Shown piece by piece: positions 38,806-49,260 of a stretch of DNA of 64,000 bases; positions within the stretch are counted from its first letter, which is position 1; every line of letters begins with the position of its first letter. The DNA is taken from contig VWZP01010273.1 in the NCBI GenBank assembly GCA_013396995.1, forward strand, positions 1,395,003 to 1,459,002. The letters are read 5' to 3'. The notes under the pieces were generated by a model, which was not told where the DNA came from, made no database searches, and worked only from the letters and a program-made list of their open reading frames with translations. This DNA comes from Dicaeum eximium (lineage: Eukaryota > Chordata > Aves > Passeriformes > Dicaeidae). A program made the position numbers and the translations under genes.

Positions 38806-39072
38806 TTCAACTCACACTTCACAGTTCATAAATTTTGCAAAAACACCACACAGATTGAGGGAAACCATTTTGGTGTTTGAAAGTATGAATTTACATTTTT
38901 GGTGTTTAAACAGGTTCTTGTGGTTACCTTTTGTTAAGCTACTAAGGTAATGATTAGACATAGATGTTGTCTCTAAAACTGAAGGTAATTACTGAAACAA
39001 AAGGATGGAAAGATTGGAAGCTGAAGCTGTATTATAGCAGAAGCCCAATTCCTTTGTAGAGAAAATACTGAG

Positions 39073-39297
39073 GGAGCTAGTCCTTTCACAATGGTGCCCA
39101 ATGACAAGACAAGAGCTAAAGATAAGAAAACACTTATTTTTTCTGATGCTAACTGAACATTGGTAGAGGTTGCCCAGAAGGGCTGTGGTCCATAGAGATA
39201 TTCAAATGGACTGGTCCTGGCAAGGCAATCTGCTCTGTCTCACCCCGCTTTGACAGGAAGAGTGGTCTAGATGATCTCTAGGGATAGTAGGGCACCT
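39073..39297 (+). mobile_element. CR1 LINE 3' fragment, strongly diverged
   Basis: The order of landmarks is that of a CR1 3' region: CAATGGTGCCCAATGACAAG (39091-39110), then AGAGGTTGCCCAGAAGGGCT (39165-39184), then a TTGACAGGAAGAGTGGTCTAGATGATC-like stretch (39250-39277) corresponding to the usual 'gagcaggggggttggactagatgatct'. There is no coding potential. It is more decayed than the neighbouring copy and is followed directly by the LTR-like unit. Confidence 0.75.
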
Positions 39298-39308
39298 ATA
39301 AATAAGTC

Positions 39309-39851
39309 TGTTGGGAGAGTTAATACCTTTTATGTCTGCTCTGTGTTTGGGGAAGGGACCAATAGCATAATATCACAATATTCCTAAGACTAATGATGCC
39401 TTAAATTTTAGCTTCTATATTTTTCAGATTCTGTGCTGCTTTACTGTGTAACTCTGAGCTCCATATTAAGTGTTAGCAAGTTCTCTTCATGGGGTAGGTA
39501 GCCAAAACAATCCTTTTTCAGCTTGTCCAACGATAACTCTTACAAGCTCCAGGCCCAAAAAGTATAAACAATGTTGAACTGAAGAGAGAAAACAAGGAGG
39601 ATGGAACTTCATAACCTAAAGCTATAATTAGACAATCAACTCCAATATGGAAATGGACCAAAACGTATAAAAGTGAGAAACCTCATGACCGGTCATCCAT
39701 TTTGGTGACCATTTTGGTTCACCATTGCGTGTAGCCCTGGCCAGGCTCTTGCACTGCCCAAGGTGTATCCATTAAGGCCTTTTAATAAATAACTACTTTA
39801 TTCTTTAACTCTGTCTAGCCTCTGTTCTAGGTCAGCTTTCTCAAGGTATCA
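39309..39851 (+). mobile_element. Solo LTR-like element (endogenous retrovirus remnant)
   Basis: The organisation is that of a retroviral LTR in plus orientation. A U3-like region is followed by a TATA box (TATAAAAG, 39666-39673), two CCATTTTGGT motifs (39697-39706 and 39709-39718), a polyadenylation signal AATAAA (39784-39789) about 110 bp after the TATA box, and a T-rich U5-like tail. Candidate termini are TG at 39309 and CA at 39850-39851. I could not find a matching target-site duplication, so the ends are approximate. No internal retroviral genes are adjacent, so it would be a solo LTR. It could alternatively be an unrelated promoter-like sequence, but the TATA-AATAAA spacing favours an LTR. 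Confidence 0.65.
39666..39673 (+). promoter_or_regulatory. TATA box of the LTR-like element
   Basis: TATAAAAG in plus orientation. Initiation would be expected about 25-30 bp downstream, at the first of two CCATTTTGGT motifs. An AATAAA follows at 39784-39789. Confidence 0.5.
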
Positions 39852-42800
39852 CTAAGGGTTAGAATCTGCAAAATCAAGAGGCAATCATACAGCATGATTG
39901 AATACTTTCCAGTATTAACAGAGACTAATCTCTGTTTGGGGAAAGAAAGATACAGTCTAGAATACTGCCTTTAAAAGCTCGTTCCAATTCATCATGTGAT
40001 CTTTTTGCACTGTCAGAAAGATGGGAAAGCTGTAACAGGGAATTTTTTGAGATGGATTATACTTCAATGAAACTGCTATAATTGCTGCCCTTCGTTTGAG
40101 AAAAATGTTCAAGACACAAACTCCTTACATCTAAACTAGACCTTCCACATAAAGGCATATGCTATTACTGCAAAGACAGACACACAGAATAGTAGGGATT
40201 TTCTAGATACTGCTCTGTGAAACATTGCGTGCCTGGCAGAAATCCACAGACCAGAGAAATGGCTTATATCTGCTGTGTTCGGGGAAACTGTACATTACTC
40301 AGTACAGAACACTATTTGAGCCTTGTTTGTTTAACCTGACTTTATCCTTAATGTTCTCTAATAAATTGCCAGGTGCAGTGTTCTTGCTAGCCACATGGAC
40401 AAACTGAAGACAATCAGGTTAGGAAGACGACAAATCAGATTGTCCTGACTTCTGTTCTTGAATTGATCCTTACTGGTTTCTATGATTTGAAATCCTGTTA
40501 ATTACTTTTTTACGGAACTGTGGTACAAACACTGACTAGGGATGTAGACTTAAGGCTTTAACTCTAAATTATTATTCTACTGTGGTATGATCAGTAGAAA
40601 AACTTGGGGTTTTTTTTCTAATAAAAAATTGTTCTAGTCTCCAAAATGCAGCTATTTTAGGATGGTATCGGCATATTTACAAAAACAGAGCCTGATAAAT
40701 TAGGCATCTGTCACGGCTGAGCTTTTTCTAGATGATCTCTGACAAACTTCACTCTTTTGTAAATTTTGTTGTAGACAGTTCAAAAAGACTTCCATCAGTT
40801 GTGGATTTGGTGCCCATCAAAACAGATTATACTGTAGTTTAGCAAAATGGTCATCATTAGAAGTAAGTTCAAATTCTAGATACAATTTTTGAAAACCCTC
40901 AGAATCAAAAATTGCTGGATTGAGCAATAATAACTGAATTCAAGAGCTCCGGATTGCTTTTTTATTATTAGTCCTACCTTTCAGGATTCCTAAAAAGTTC
41001 TGTGCTTTACAAAACAGACACCATTGAAGGAATTCTTAACAATTGATATGCTAAGTACACTGGAGTATGCTGTCTCTGTGGCTTGGCTTGTAGTAGTTTT
41101 CTGATTTTACTGCACATATCCTTGCATTATACTGCGGTTATTCATACATCTTTAATGCATATTATCTTATAGCTGGAAACCTTTTTTGAGGTGGGACCAC
41201 CTCATAAGACTATTCATAAGACTGTTACCTGCAGGAGCTTAATCCATCTCTGCAGCCTGAGTTGATGGCTCTGTGTCTCAGGTTATGTACATTAAGGGGA
41301 AAGGTGTCCACTGTCATCTTTTTCTTCCAAGAAGACACAGCAGTGGTGCAGATCAGTTTGCAACATAAACTCTCCGAATACGTGTTGGCTATCTGCTCAA
41401 AGGAAAATACAGAAAGCCAAGTGGAACCATTCCAGAAACACAAATTTTATATATATGCTGCCAGTTGGACCTCTTTATACAGTGAGCTTCCCAGCAGTCA
41501 GATTATCTACACGGTTAGGAATATGAAAATATTTTAGCAATAAAGACCACTACCAAGAAAGTGGGTTTATTTATCATTTATTCTGGATTCCCATATTCAT
41601 TCAATCAATCACTGCTTCGCAATTTTTTGCTGTTACAGTTCTAATTCCAAACTCAAATCTCCTAATGAGAGACTCTAACTCCACCCCCCAAACAATCACT
41701 TCAAAATACCAATGCCATTTTATCTTCTCTCTTACTTACTTGCTGCATTTAGGCACTTCCCTGGCTACCATTACATTGAACAAATTTAAGCTTCTGGCTA
41801 AAGGGTCTGATATACTTCAGTCTTGATGACTTTTATAAATGGAGGTTTTACTGAGTATCAGTCTGGGTCTCATTTTAGCCCCTATAGTCATTAAAGTAGT
41901 AGCAGCAATTGTTATTCAGTCACAAATCCTAAGGCCATGAGAAGAAGATAATGTCCAGTTGTCCAGGAAAAGCTGTCCAGCTGGCCTTTTAAGGCAGCTC
42001 TAACTCACTTTTGGACCTTTCTATGAAAGAAAGATCACAATATTTAATTAAATAAAGTTACACAGATTTGATAATGTACTAAAAATTATTACTTTAATAG
42101 ATGATAATATGAAAGACTTAAAATGGTACAAATTCTTCACTCAAGGTAGAAAATGTTTTTTGAGTGGACAACAATATACCAGCAACATAGCATGGTGACT
42201 AACTTCTTTATACCATTGGTCAAATCCTCTCCCCTTAAAACTCTAATATTCATAACACTACTAATAAAGCCATGTTAGGTTGTGAAATCTTTTTGTATTC
42301 ACAGCTTATTTTCATTTTGAAAGGATCATCAGAAAGACTGCTATCTTCCTTTTGTAATAGGAAGAAAGTAGCACAGGTTTACACCTTTTTCTTTATAAGT
42401 GCTTCTAGTTCCCTGTAATCAACTTGTCAGTCTTTGGCTGCCAATTTGTCAAACTAGATGCCTGATCATTAACAATATTAATCAACTTGGGAGCTCCAGC
42501 AAAATTCCAAGAATTATTTCACAGCCAAACCTAATTTTCCCCCCCTCTTTTTTTTGGTTTATTCATGAAGCCACATGAATTGGCCCATGGACCCCAAGGT
42601 GTATGTACTGTCAGTTGAAAATCACTCCTCCACAAAAAAGTGGAAGCTTAAAACCATGGTAATTTTGCTAACAGACTCAAAAGCATTGGGTGTCTTTTTA
42701 TTTAGGTTTTCCTACTAGAAACATCAGGTTCAGATATGATATGAATTTAGAAGATATTGTCAGGCCAATATCAAATTAATGAAAAGTCCAGGGTGTCCTG

Positions 42801-45800
42801 TCAATTTCTATTAATAGCCCTTAACAAGTGAAGGACAATAGGGTGTTATTAAACTACAAAAAAATCCTGCCCATTCATTATTTAATGAAAACTTTGCTAT
42901 GCCGTAGATTGATTCCTGATGTAACTCCACTAATTCAGATGAATTCCATCATATGAATTCAACCTGAGTGACTTCACATCACTCTAATATTTAGTTAGAA
43001 TCCTTACTGCTTTTTCATGCATATATATTTCAGCTGCTAACAACATGGAAAATATAATTTGGTAAGCACAGACATCTCGAGTGAAAAACTCCTCTTTCTT
43101 CCTGAACCCCGAACAATTTCTGTTCTACTGGTTTAGGCATTTCTGCCTACAGAACTCCTACTTCATCAACACCTTTTCAGCTAAGGCTGGACAAAGCAGT
43201 GACAGTACCTTGAGCTATTTGTATGGGCAAGGAAAGCTTCCCAACAGAGGGATCCGTCTCGGCCGAGCAAGGCAAAGTGCCCTGTTCCACCCAGGAGAGG
43301 GCACTCTTACACCTGGCCACGCCACCGGACATGGACACCTATAGGAGGAACCGGAAAGTTAAGATGACATCTTAAAACTCGGTCAACTTGCACGACTAGT
43401 CAGCTATTTTTATGATAACGCTAATCACAGGTAAGTTGAATCATCCAGACGCTGCCACAACAGGAACGCAATATGACAGACAATAAACGTGCAGGCTAAA
43501 TTTATTCTTGTTCTCTGAAATGTGCTGAATGATATGCAGATAAAAAAGACAATTTCTGCATTTCTCTGTTAAAAGCTGGGATCATAGAAAGAGAGCTGTA
43601 GGTGAATCTTCCGCGGAAAACGAAGGTTAAATTTAAAAATAACCTAGTTATATGAATATTAATTGTTGCCTTAAAAAAAAAAACACAAGCACTATTATAA
43701 ATGAGCATACAAACATTTAAATGCAAAATGCATATAATCTAATACTAACACAGCCTGTAAAGTTAATCCTTCTATGGATATCTCATGAAATAAATAAGAA
43801 TTAATAATGCTACAGGTTCAACCCCTGTTTCTAAAGGGATTGAAATCAATATACATATCTCTTGAGACAGCTTTCCTCTCCAATAAGTAATCCTCCAGCA
43901 ACAAAGAGAGAAGATCAAGCCTGACATTTTTGATTTTTCTAAACTAAAGAAGCCAAGATGAAGAGGTGATAGTTTTGTTATGCAAGACATAAAACAGTAA
44001 AAGAGGAATGCTGCATACTGCAAAGTTAATGTTTCAAAAATCTCATTTTCCTCTAATCACAGGGGACAATCTCAACAATTACAAATTTTCTCTGAGTAAT
44101 TCTACTAGAAAAAATGTCCTATTGATATGAAAATAATAAAATTAGGAAAATATGGAAATGAGAAAAAGATCACCAAGAATCTTAACTTGAAGAATGGAAA
44201 GTACTTAGTGCTGTCATAAGCATCTTGGAGTCCCTAGGCAGTATGCTGGGGCTGGGGGCAGAGAGAAGAACCATGCACATGGGGCTGTATTGGATGTACA
44301 GCGAGTCCATTGTGCACAAACTTTGCATGAGCCATAGCCACTTCTCCATGAAAATGTGGGGAATTGTTTCTTATATATAGGTTGCATGATAGACAGTACT
44401 TCCCACACTACATGGGAAATGACACAGTGTTTAGGCTGTTCGGCTATCCTAGCACTGGCTAATGAATACTGTTAGCCTTCCCACATTGAGAGCTTGGGCT
44501 GAGGCCTTACAACCATTGACCCTATCAGCTTTCCTCCTACAATAACCTTACATTGTTTGAACTTCAACCATATCTCCTTCTTCCACTTCCAGAAGTCTTT
44601 CAAAACAATATGCCAATCATAATAAACAATGCATAGATACTCAGAATTATATCTCCCACTTTATTAGTTGTGATCAACACCAACAGGCAAAAGCATAAAC
44701 CAATCTGCAGCCAGTTTGTAAAAGCTGCTATTGAAAGAGTTGTTCAGTATGAGACTAAAATGATGATTGTATCAATGAAAGAACTATCTCCTGAAATCAT
44801 ATATACTACATTTTTTTTAAAACTCAGAAAACGAGCAATGTTCAGTGGACTACAGTTGTACATTTTGTGTATGGATTTTTCTGAGGGCAAAAGACTAATG
44901 AGAACTTAATTCAGGGCTTTATTATCAACATACCATAAAGTATGTTAGGGAATCAGACATGGAAGTCACTGAAATCACACAAGGAGGCTATGTTCTCAAT
45001 TTTTGTCTAAATATTATCTTTTTTAACAAAGCAAAAATAAAACAACAAACAAATAAACCAAACCCCTCCAAAAAGCCCAAACCAAACCCCAAAACACCTA
45101 TTCAAAGTCTATGGTCCTGTTCTACCCTAAAATCCTGTAGAATCTTCTGTAAAATACTAAACTATAAACTATATAGGAGGTATAAAATGATACTCCCAGC
45201 ATGCTGATTACGTAAGGTACTGATTTTTATGTAGATTTTGATCCTGGCAAAACTCACCTCTACTCTGTGCTACCAGCCAAAAAGCCTTTCTATATCTGTC
45301 TTTCAGTAAAGAGAAAATTACCACAGTATATGATGAATATGAAACAGTTGTGAGGTAAGTGAAAAATATGTATTTAAAGACAAGGGAAAGGAATGGGCTA
45401 TACCAAGGAAAAGAGATACAGTAATTCATATTAAGTTCATTTTTGCAGTAACAGACTCTGACATTTGTAATCCAAATGAGCACATGAAAAGGAACCTAGG
45501 TACAAACCAGACAAAATCATTGCCCTTTACCATGGCTGTTAGTGGATGTCTACTACCTATAACATAAAAGCATACTCACAGGAACACAAAGGATTTTGAC
45601 ACTTGATAAAGGTCATGTTTTCCACTCTATTCAGAGCAAAATCTGAATATTGGAAGCTTAGCTTCTTTCTGTGAGCTGTCTGAAAAGACATGAAGGATTT
45701 AACCAGGAGATTTTATGTACTACCTTTATTATTTTTGTCTATGAGTCATAGTTGCTCAGCATGCTACAAACCTAACTTTCAGGTAAGAGGCAAAAAAAGT

Positions 45801-46831
45801 TATCATCCTTTCTTTATTGGTGAGAGTCAACGGCACAGAAAAGCCATGACCTACCTCCTTAAAATGAATTTAAGACATATCAGTGGAACTCAGGTGTCTA
45901 AATTATTCTGAAAAGGAAGGTCCAAGATCACAATATTAAATCATTAAAAAGAAACCAAGCCTACTGCGAAATGGTCCTTTTCATAAGGGTATTGCAAACC
46001 TCAGCTGAAAAACTGGATTGTATAATACATTTTAAATTTTTTATCTGAAAAGAAAGTTAATTTGATGTACAGATGCACATGGTACAATATTTTTGCAGAA
46101 AACCAAACTTTTTCCAGTAAAACTACAGGGGAAGAATAAACACATTAAAAGGCCTATATGCATCTGTATATAGTTGACAGATTTTTAAAATGTATTGATT
46201 TTTTTGTTGCTTGGGCCTGTACTTTCTTTATAGGATATATAATAGTCAAAATGCTGTGTATACTAATGGGGGTGAATGAACAGCACTTGCAGATAACAGC
46301 CCTACCCGAAGTCAACATTTGTTGAGATAAATGTCTATGTTGTACGTTGTCCTGCCCCGCAGCGTTAAAAGTTATAAAATGTTACACATAAAATGTTTCT
46401 GTAAACCTTAATGTCTTGAAAGCCTCTAGATCTTGAATAAATCCAATCTCATGTTCTCTGCTGAAAATCTATGCTCTTTGATAACATACCTTATTTTATA
46501 CACCTCAAGTTAGAAGTTGTGGTTACTGTTTCCCTATTTCAGGTTTCGGAACATCTGTGGGCGCCCGTGTTTGATTCTGCAACAAAATGCCCATTAGACA
46601 GTGCTGACCTTTGCCTTTTACTCTACTTTTAAACATTGTAGCAGCATCTGTGAAAAGAAGCAGTTCCTTTCGCTGTCCCCATTAAGTAACCTGTTTCTCG
46701 GCCTGCAAGTTCCCCCGGTGTGAGGAGGCACCAGTGTCTCCAGGGGAAGGGGGGAAGAGGACGAGGAGCAGGTCTGGGAGAGAGACGTGTAAAGGATATA
46801 ATTTTTCTCTGCCGAGGAGAATAGGGAAAAG

Positions 46832-46861
46832 AAAAAAAAAAAAAGAGAGAGAGAGAGAGAG
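46832..46861. repeat. A-run followed by (GA)n microsatellite
   Basis: Thirteen A residues (46832-46844) followed by GA repeats to 46861, just upstream of the UBE2K CpG island. GA repeats near promoters can bind GAGA-type factors, but nothing here demonstrates that. Confidence 0.95.
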
Positions 46862-47470
46862 AAAACTAGGGCTGTGGGCCCGGGTGAGCAGATTCTCAAT
46901 TACGTGAGAGCCCCCTAGCTCTTTTTGCTCGGGGGCTTCACGGGCAGACATACCAGCTGCTCCTTGAGCCAACTGTTTGCTCAGTGACACCTCAGACATT
47001 TCTCCCGCTACCGTGGACCCGGGCCCAACCCTCTCAAGGGTGCCCCTTCACCCGTTCGCCGGCCCGGTGCCTCAGGGCTCACCCCGCGGCCGGTACAGGG
47101 CCAGGCGGGAGCCATGACGACACAACGGCCTCGGCTGTGCCCCGGGGCCCGCCCGCGGCGGGGCTCTGCCTGAGGGGTGCCTCCTCACGCTCTCGCCACG
47201 AACCCGCCCGGCCCGTGACAGGGCGAGCGGCTCGGGCAGGTGTCTCCCGGGACGGGCGGGTGGGCAGCCAGCGGGGCGAACCCCTGCGCCACCACAGGTG
47301 GGCAGCGCACCCTTCCTTCGGGGTCGGCGGGGAGGAGGCGGCCCAGAGCGCACACGCCGCAGCCGCCCCATCGCCAACGTCCAGCCACGGCCCCCCTGGC
47401 CCCGCCACCGCCCCGGTGCCGCTCCGGCCGCACTCCCGCGGCCCCTCCTGAGGAGCGGCGGCGGCCCTTT

Positions 47471-47481
47471 CGCGCATGCTC
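47471..47481 (+). promoter_or_regulatory. NRF1-like site in UBE2K promoter
   Basis: CGCGCATGCTC differs by one base from the palindromic NRF1 core (GCGCATGCGC). It lies about 105 bp upstream of the start codon, a usual position in CpG-island promoters of housekeeping genes. Assigned by motif match only. Confidence 0.45.
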
Positions 47482-47489
47482 GGCGCGGG

Positions 47490-47501
47490 CGCCATTTTGG
47501 T
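47490..47501 (-). promoter_or_regulatory. YY1-like site in UBE2K promoter
   Basis: CGCCATTTTGGT on the plus strand reads ACCAAAATGGCG on the minus strand, close to the YY1 consensus (AAGATGGCGGC). Functional YY1 sites cluster very near transcription starts, so the UBE2K start may lie around 47470-47510. Motif evidence only. Confidence 0.5.
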
Positions 47502-47582
47502 AGGGCCGGGAGTTCTCCAGCGGAGCTGCGGTGGAGCTCGCTGGGCCCGGCGCGGAGGGGGCGAGGGGTGCCCGCTGCGGAG

Positions 47583-47645
47583 ATGGCCAACATCGCGGTG
47601 CAGAGGATCAAGCGGGAGTTCAAGGAGGTGCTGAAGAGCGAAGAG
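47583..47645 (+). CDS. UBE2K: UBE2K coding exon 1 (residues 1-21)
   Basis: The 21 codons read MANIAVQRIKREFKEVLKSE followed by a second E, identical as far as I recall to the vertebrate UBE2K (E2-25K/HIP2) N-terminus, which forms helix 1 of the UBC fold. Helix 1 in E2 enzymes takes part in E1 and E3 contact. The ATG has a strong context (G at -3, G at +4). Similarity stops exactly at a GT (47646-47647), giving a phase-0 exon end and donor GAG|GTCAGA. The C at intron position +3 is unusual. Read through, the frame becomes proline-rich and stops at TGA 47709-47711. An out-of-frame ATG lies at 47476. The exon sits in a CpG island, as expected of a broadly expressed gene. Confidence 0.97.
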
Positions 47646-47733
47646 GTCAGAGCCTCTCCCCCCTCCCCCTGCGCGCCGCCGCCGCCACCACCGCCACCCT
47701 CCCCCGTGTGAGCGTGGGCAGCAGGGGACGGTG

Positions 47734-48028
47734 NNNNNNNNNNNNNNNNNNNNNNNNNNNNNNNNNNNNNNNNNNNNNNNNNNNNNNNNNNNNNNNNNNN
47801 NNNNNNNNNNNNNNNNNNNNNNNNNNNNNNNNNNNNNNNNNNNNNNNNNNNNNNNNNNNNNNNNNNNNNNNNNNNNNNNNNNNNNNNNNNNNNNNNNNNN
47901 NNNNNNNNNNNNNNNNNNNNNNNNNNNNNNNNNNNNNNNNNNNNNNNNNNNNNNNNNNNNNNNNNNNNNNNNNNNNNNNNNNNNNNNNNNNNNNNNNNNN
48001 NNNNNNNNNNNNNNNNNNNNNNNNNNNN
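47734..48028. other. Assembly gap of 295 Ns
   Basis: A run of Ns inside the UBE2K CpG island, beginning 88 bases after the end of coding exon 1. The flanks are extremely GC-rich, a typical cause of sequencing dropout. The gap length may be an estimate. Open frames crossing it are meaningless. Confidence 1.
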
Positions 48029-49220
48029 GGGCCTGAAGAGGCTGGGCGGGCCGGCCCCCGGCGAGGGCTCCCGGCGGTCGGTGCTCGGGAGCGCCGCCAG
48101 GCCGGAGGCCACGGGGCAGGGCGGGTGAGGCCGGCCCGGCCTCCGCGGGGACCCCCGGCACGCGCCCGCCCGCGTCCGCCCGCGCCGCACCGGGAGGGCC
48201 GGGAGGGATGGATGAAGCGGACTGGGGAGGGTGAGGTGGGGGTACGTGATCCCACACATCCCCTTCAGCTGACCCCTTTGGCTCGCCAGTGCCAGAGGCT
48301 GCAGGGTACGGGTTTAATGTTTGGGGTTTTTTAGCGGTTGCTATTAAACCCCCGTTTAGCTTCCCTGTGTACAGAACTTCCTTTATTCCACTGCAGGCTT
48401 ACTCACCTTCAGATGGATGCTTTTAAAGCCTCACTAATTTCAGTCATATTACCTCGTTTCCTGATCAGTATGTTCAGAGGTATGTGGTGGTCAGTAAGAG
48501 AGGCTGACTACTTTCAGGACAGCAGTAAAGAAGTTCTGATCAGTTTGGGGGAATATATAGCAGTGTTTGCAGGGTTGCATCAGTACAGCTTTTGCTGTGT
48601 CTGTGTCTGAGTTGGTGGACGTCAGCCAGATAGGTTTTAATGGTTGTGTCGTCATTGTCGTCCTACTTGGGATGATGTTGCAGGTTAGATCCTTGTGAAA
48701 TATTAATGTGAATATGTAACTCTTAAAGCTGGTGTTTCAGAAATCTGGACATATTCACAGAGAAAAAAATTGAGCGGGTAATTTTTGAAAGGTACTAATA
48801 GCTTAAAGAGAGCACGTTTAGGGTAGCAGTAGTTGATGTACTTTTAAATAGTGTGCTAACAACATTGTTGCTATGCATCTTGAACTAGCCCCTAGAAAAA
48901 CGTAAGGGCCTTGTTTTACAGCTGCATTTGGAGCCCAGGCTGATTGCACAGCAAATACAGAATTGCATGGAGACCAAGAGAAATTTCTAGGTGGATACCT
49001 TTATACCAGTGCTAGAGAATGTAGACCTCATACCCCGTATAACCAGCTGATACTGTGGAAACAAATAAGTCTGTTTGGAAGTGCTTTCTAAAGGCTTCAA
49101 AACCCTTTCCCTTTGCATCATGTAGAAAAAAAAGGAAACCTTAACTTACATAGGTTTTAGGGGAGGTCCATGGTAAATTTTTTTGCTGTACAGGTTGAAT
49201 CCAGTGTGCACACTTTTGAT

Positions 49221-49260
49221 TATTTCTGTTTGTTTAGTCTGTTTATTTCTGTTTGTTTAG
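49221..49260. repeat. Tandem duplication, 23-bp period
   Basis: TATTTCTGTTTGTTTAG occurs at 49221-49237 and again at 49244-49260, a simple local duplication in UBE2K intron 1. Confidence 0.85.

Larger units (their letters stand above)
32231..46959. other. Intergenic spacer between divergent SMIM14 and UBE2K
   Basis: About 14.7 kb with no recognisable gene. Repeats are concentrated at 37.96-39.85 kb: two CR1 pieces and an LTR-like unit. Other structure includes a 25-bp palindrome at 33626-33650, a locally GC- and CpG-richer patch at 43190-43390, a C/A-rich stretch near 45030-45100 and a GA microsatellite at 46845-46861. The remainder looks like unique AT-rich sequence. Confidence 0.75.
46960..48240. 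promoter_or_regulatory. UBE2K: CpG island, UBE2K promoter and first exon
   Basis: CpG-dense, GC-rich sequence surrounds the UBE2K start codon and is interrupted by the assembly gap at 47734-48028. It has GC-box-like sequences (for example GACGGGCGGG near 47251) and no TATA box, consistent with a housekeeping promoter. Long open frames on both strands here, including two nearly 400 codons long through the Ns, are artefacts of GC content and of the gap being read as open. Confidence 0.9.

Noticed and set aside
46909..46937. Seven-base inverted repeat AGCCCCC/GGGGGCT with a 15-base loop upstream of the UBE2K island
   Set aside because: A short arm in GC-rich sequence is expected by chance. No U-tract terminator logic applies in a vertebrate polymerase II gene.
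47072..48259. Open frames of 392-395 codons on the minus strand and 267 codons on the plus strand
   Set aside because: They cross the 295-base N gap, which is read as open. The rest is CpG-island sequence with low-complexity Pro/Arg/Gly/Ala translation. No domain is visible.
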